Notes under the pieces: model-generated
The model's database searches: none
What the model was told of the DNA's origin: nothing
Seen by the model: the letters and a program-made list of their open reading frames with translations, nothing else
Part shown: positions 63,701-64,000 of the stretch, one piece after another
Layout: every line of letters starts with the position of its first letter
How positions within the stretch are numbered: position 1 is the stretch's first letter
Assembly (NCBI RefSeq): GCF_018424695.1
Contig: NZ_QTNQ01000006.1
Location: 1 to 64,000, forward strand
Direction of reading: 5' to 3'
Source: Vannielia litorea
GTDB taxonomy: Bacteria > Pseudomonadota > Alphaproteobacteria > Rhodobacterales > Rhodobacteraceae
DNA: 64,000 nt
Position numbers and translations under genes: made by a program

Positions 63701-64000
63701 GCGGCGGTCTCCGATTGGGCCCCGTCCTGCGCCAGCAGGCCGGAGAGGTGATCCATCATCTCGTCCATGGGTTGGCCGAGCGGCGAAAGGTCGATGGTGC
63801 GCTGGGAGTCGGGCACCGGCCCGGCGGCCCAGGCCTGCAAAAGCGCCGCGCAGACCGCTTCTGCGCTGGCCTCGGGCGAGAGGATGGAGGGGGACAGGCG
63901 CGACAGATCCTTGCTGCCGTAGCTGTTTGTCACCACCCGCACGCCCGAGGCCGCCATCTCGATCGGCGGGTGGCTGGGGTGGGGCGAAAGCATGAGCGAC
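63697..64000 (-). CDS. C-terminal end of a WsaF-like glycosyltransferase (partial)
   Basis: About 100 C-terminal residues are visible, open to the window edge. LMLSPHPSHPPIEMAASGV followed by VVTNSYGSKDLSRLSPSI (in part) matches the GT4-type C-terminal lobe of rhamnosyltransferase WsaF and relatives. The rest of the gene lies beyond 64000. It shares an operon with the sulfotransferase-like gene. Confidence 0.78.
   Translation of the reverse strand, partial: SLMLSPHPSHPPIEMAASGVRVVTNSYGSKDLSRLSPSILSPEASAEAVCAALLQAWAAGPVPDSQRTIDLSPLGQPMDEMMDHLSGLLAQDGAQSETAA

Noticed and set aside
1..64000. CRISPR arrays, rRNA genes and insertion sequences
   Set aside because: I saw no regularly spaced repeats of CRISPR size, no rRNA signatures and no transposase. 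The only array-like repeats are the short island repeats at 16481-16633.

Overview
The window is GC-rich and reads as chromosomal DNA of a Rhodobacteraceae-type (roseobacter-like) alphaproteobacterium. Signs are the hemD / mitofilin-like / HemY gene row, a HemY with a C-terminal zinc ribbon, an Anbu-type proteasome homologue with ATP-grasp, alpha-E and transglutaminase partners, frequent GTG and TTG starts, and short overlaps of the ATGA or TTGA type between genes. Genus and species cannot be fixed from sequence reading alone.

Region 1 (1-4574) is core chromosome: the N-terminal part of tsaD (minus strand, cut by the window edge), hemD, a mitofilin/Mic60-like membrane protein, HemY, and a tRNA-Thr(CGT).

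Region 2 (4579-20804) is a 16.2-kb genomic island at the 3' end of that tRNA. It is bounded by a 20-bp direct repeat (4559-4578 and 20785-20804), with a P4-type tyrosine integrase next to the right repeat. The right half has a replication and regulation module like that of phage satellites: integrase, an unknown gene coupled to it, an AlpA-type regulator, an unknown gene, a VapE-type P-loop protein, and a cluster of GTGAGGCA repeats flanking an AT-rich tract that looks like an origin. The left half is a single plus-strand operon of four genes: a DrmD-like SNF2 helicase with a C-terminal DUF3883, an unrecognised 275-aa protein with a possible D...QxK nuclease core, a large DUF1156 amino-methyltransferase, and a DUF499 ATPase with an N-terminal Swt1-like HEPN domain. 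The families and context suggest an anti-phage system related to, but not the same as, DISARM. This is the most interesting part of the window.

Region 3 (20841-28221) holds a transglutaminase, a fused ATP-grasp/alpha-E protein and a giant transglutaminase-DUF2126 protein, then a small exported protein. Region 4 (28531-39940) has an SsuA/SsuB/SsuC-like ABC importer and an oligopeptide-type ABC importer operon with a FadR-family regulator. The latter diverges from DUF1028 and M20 amidohydrolase genes across a palindromic promoter. Region 5 (40022-43930) is a second ATP-grasp / alpha-E / transglutaminase set, here unfused and followed by Anbu.

Region 6 (43943-64000) starts with a lone HNH protein and a LacI-type regulator. 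A glycan block follows: a DPM1-like GT2, an LAB_N protein, a GT39 and YjbH/YjbF-type export proteins. Then come UDP-glucuronate epimerase, UDP-glucose dehydrogenase, a sugar-1-phosphate transferase, an epimerase, dTDP-rhamnose genes (rfbD, C, B, A), UDP-sulfoquinovose synthase, a GT2, a sulfotransferase-like protein and the end of a WsaF-like glycosyltransferase. Together they point to an acidic, rhamnose-containing surface polysaccharide that may be sulfonated or sulfated.
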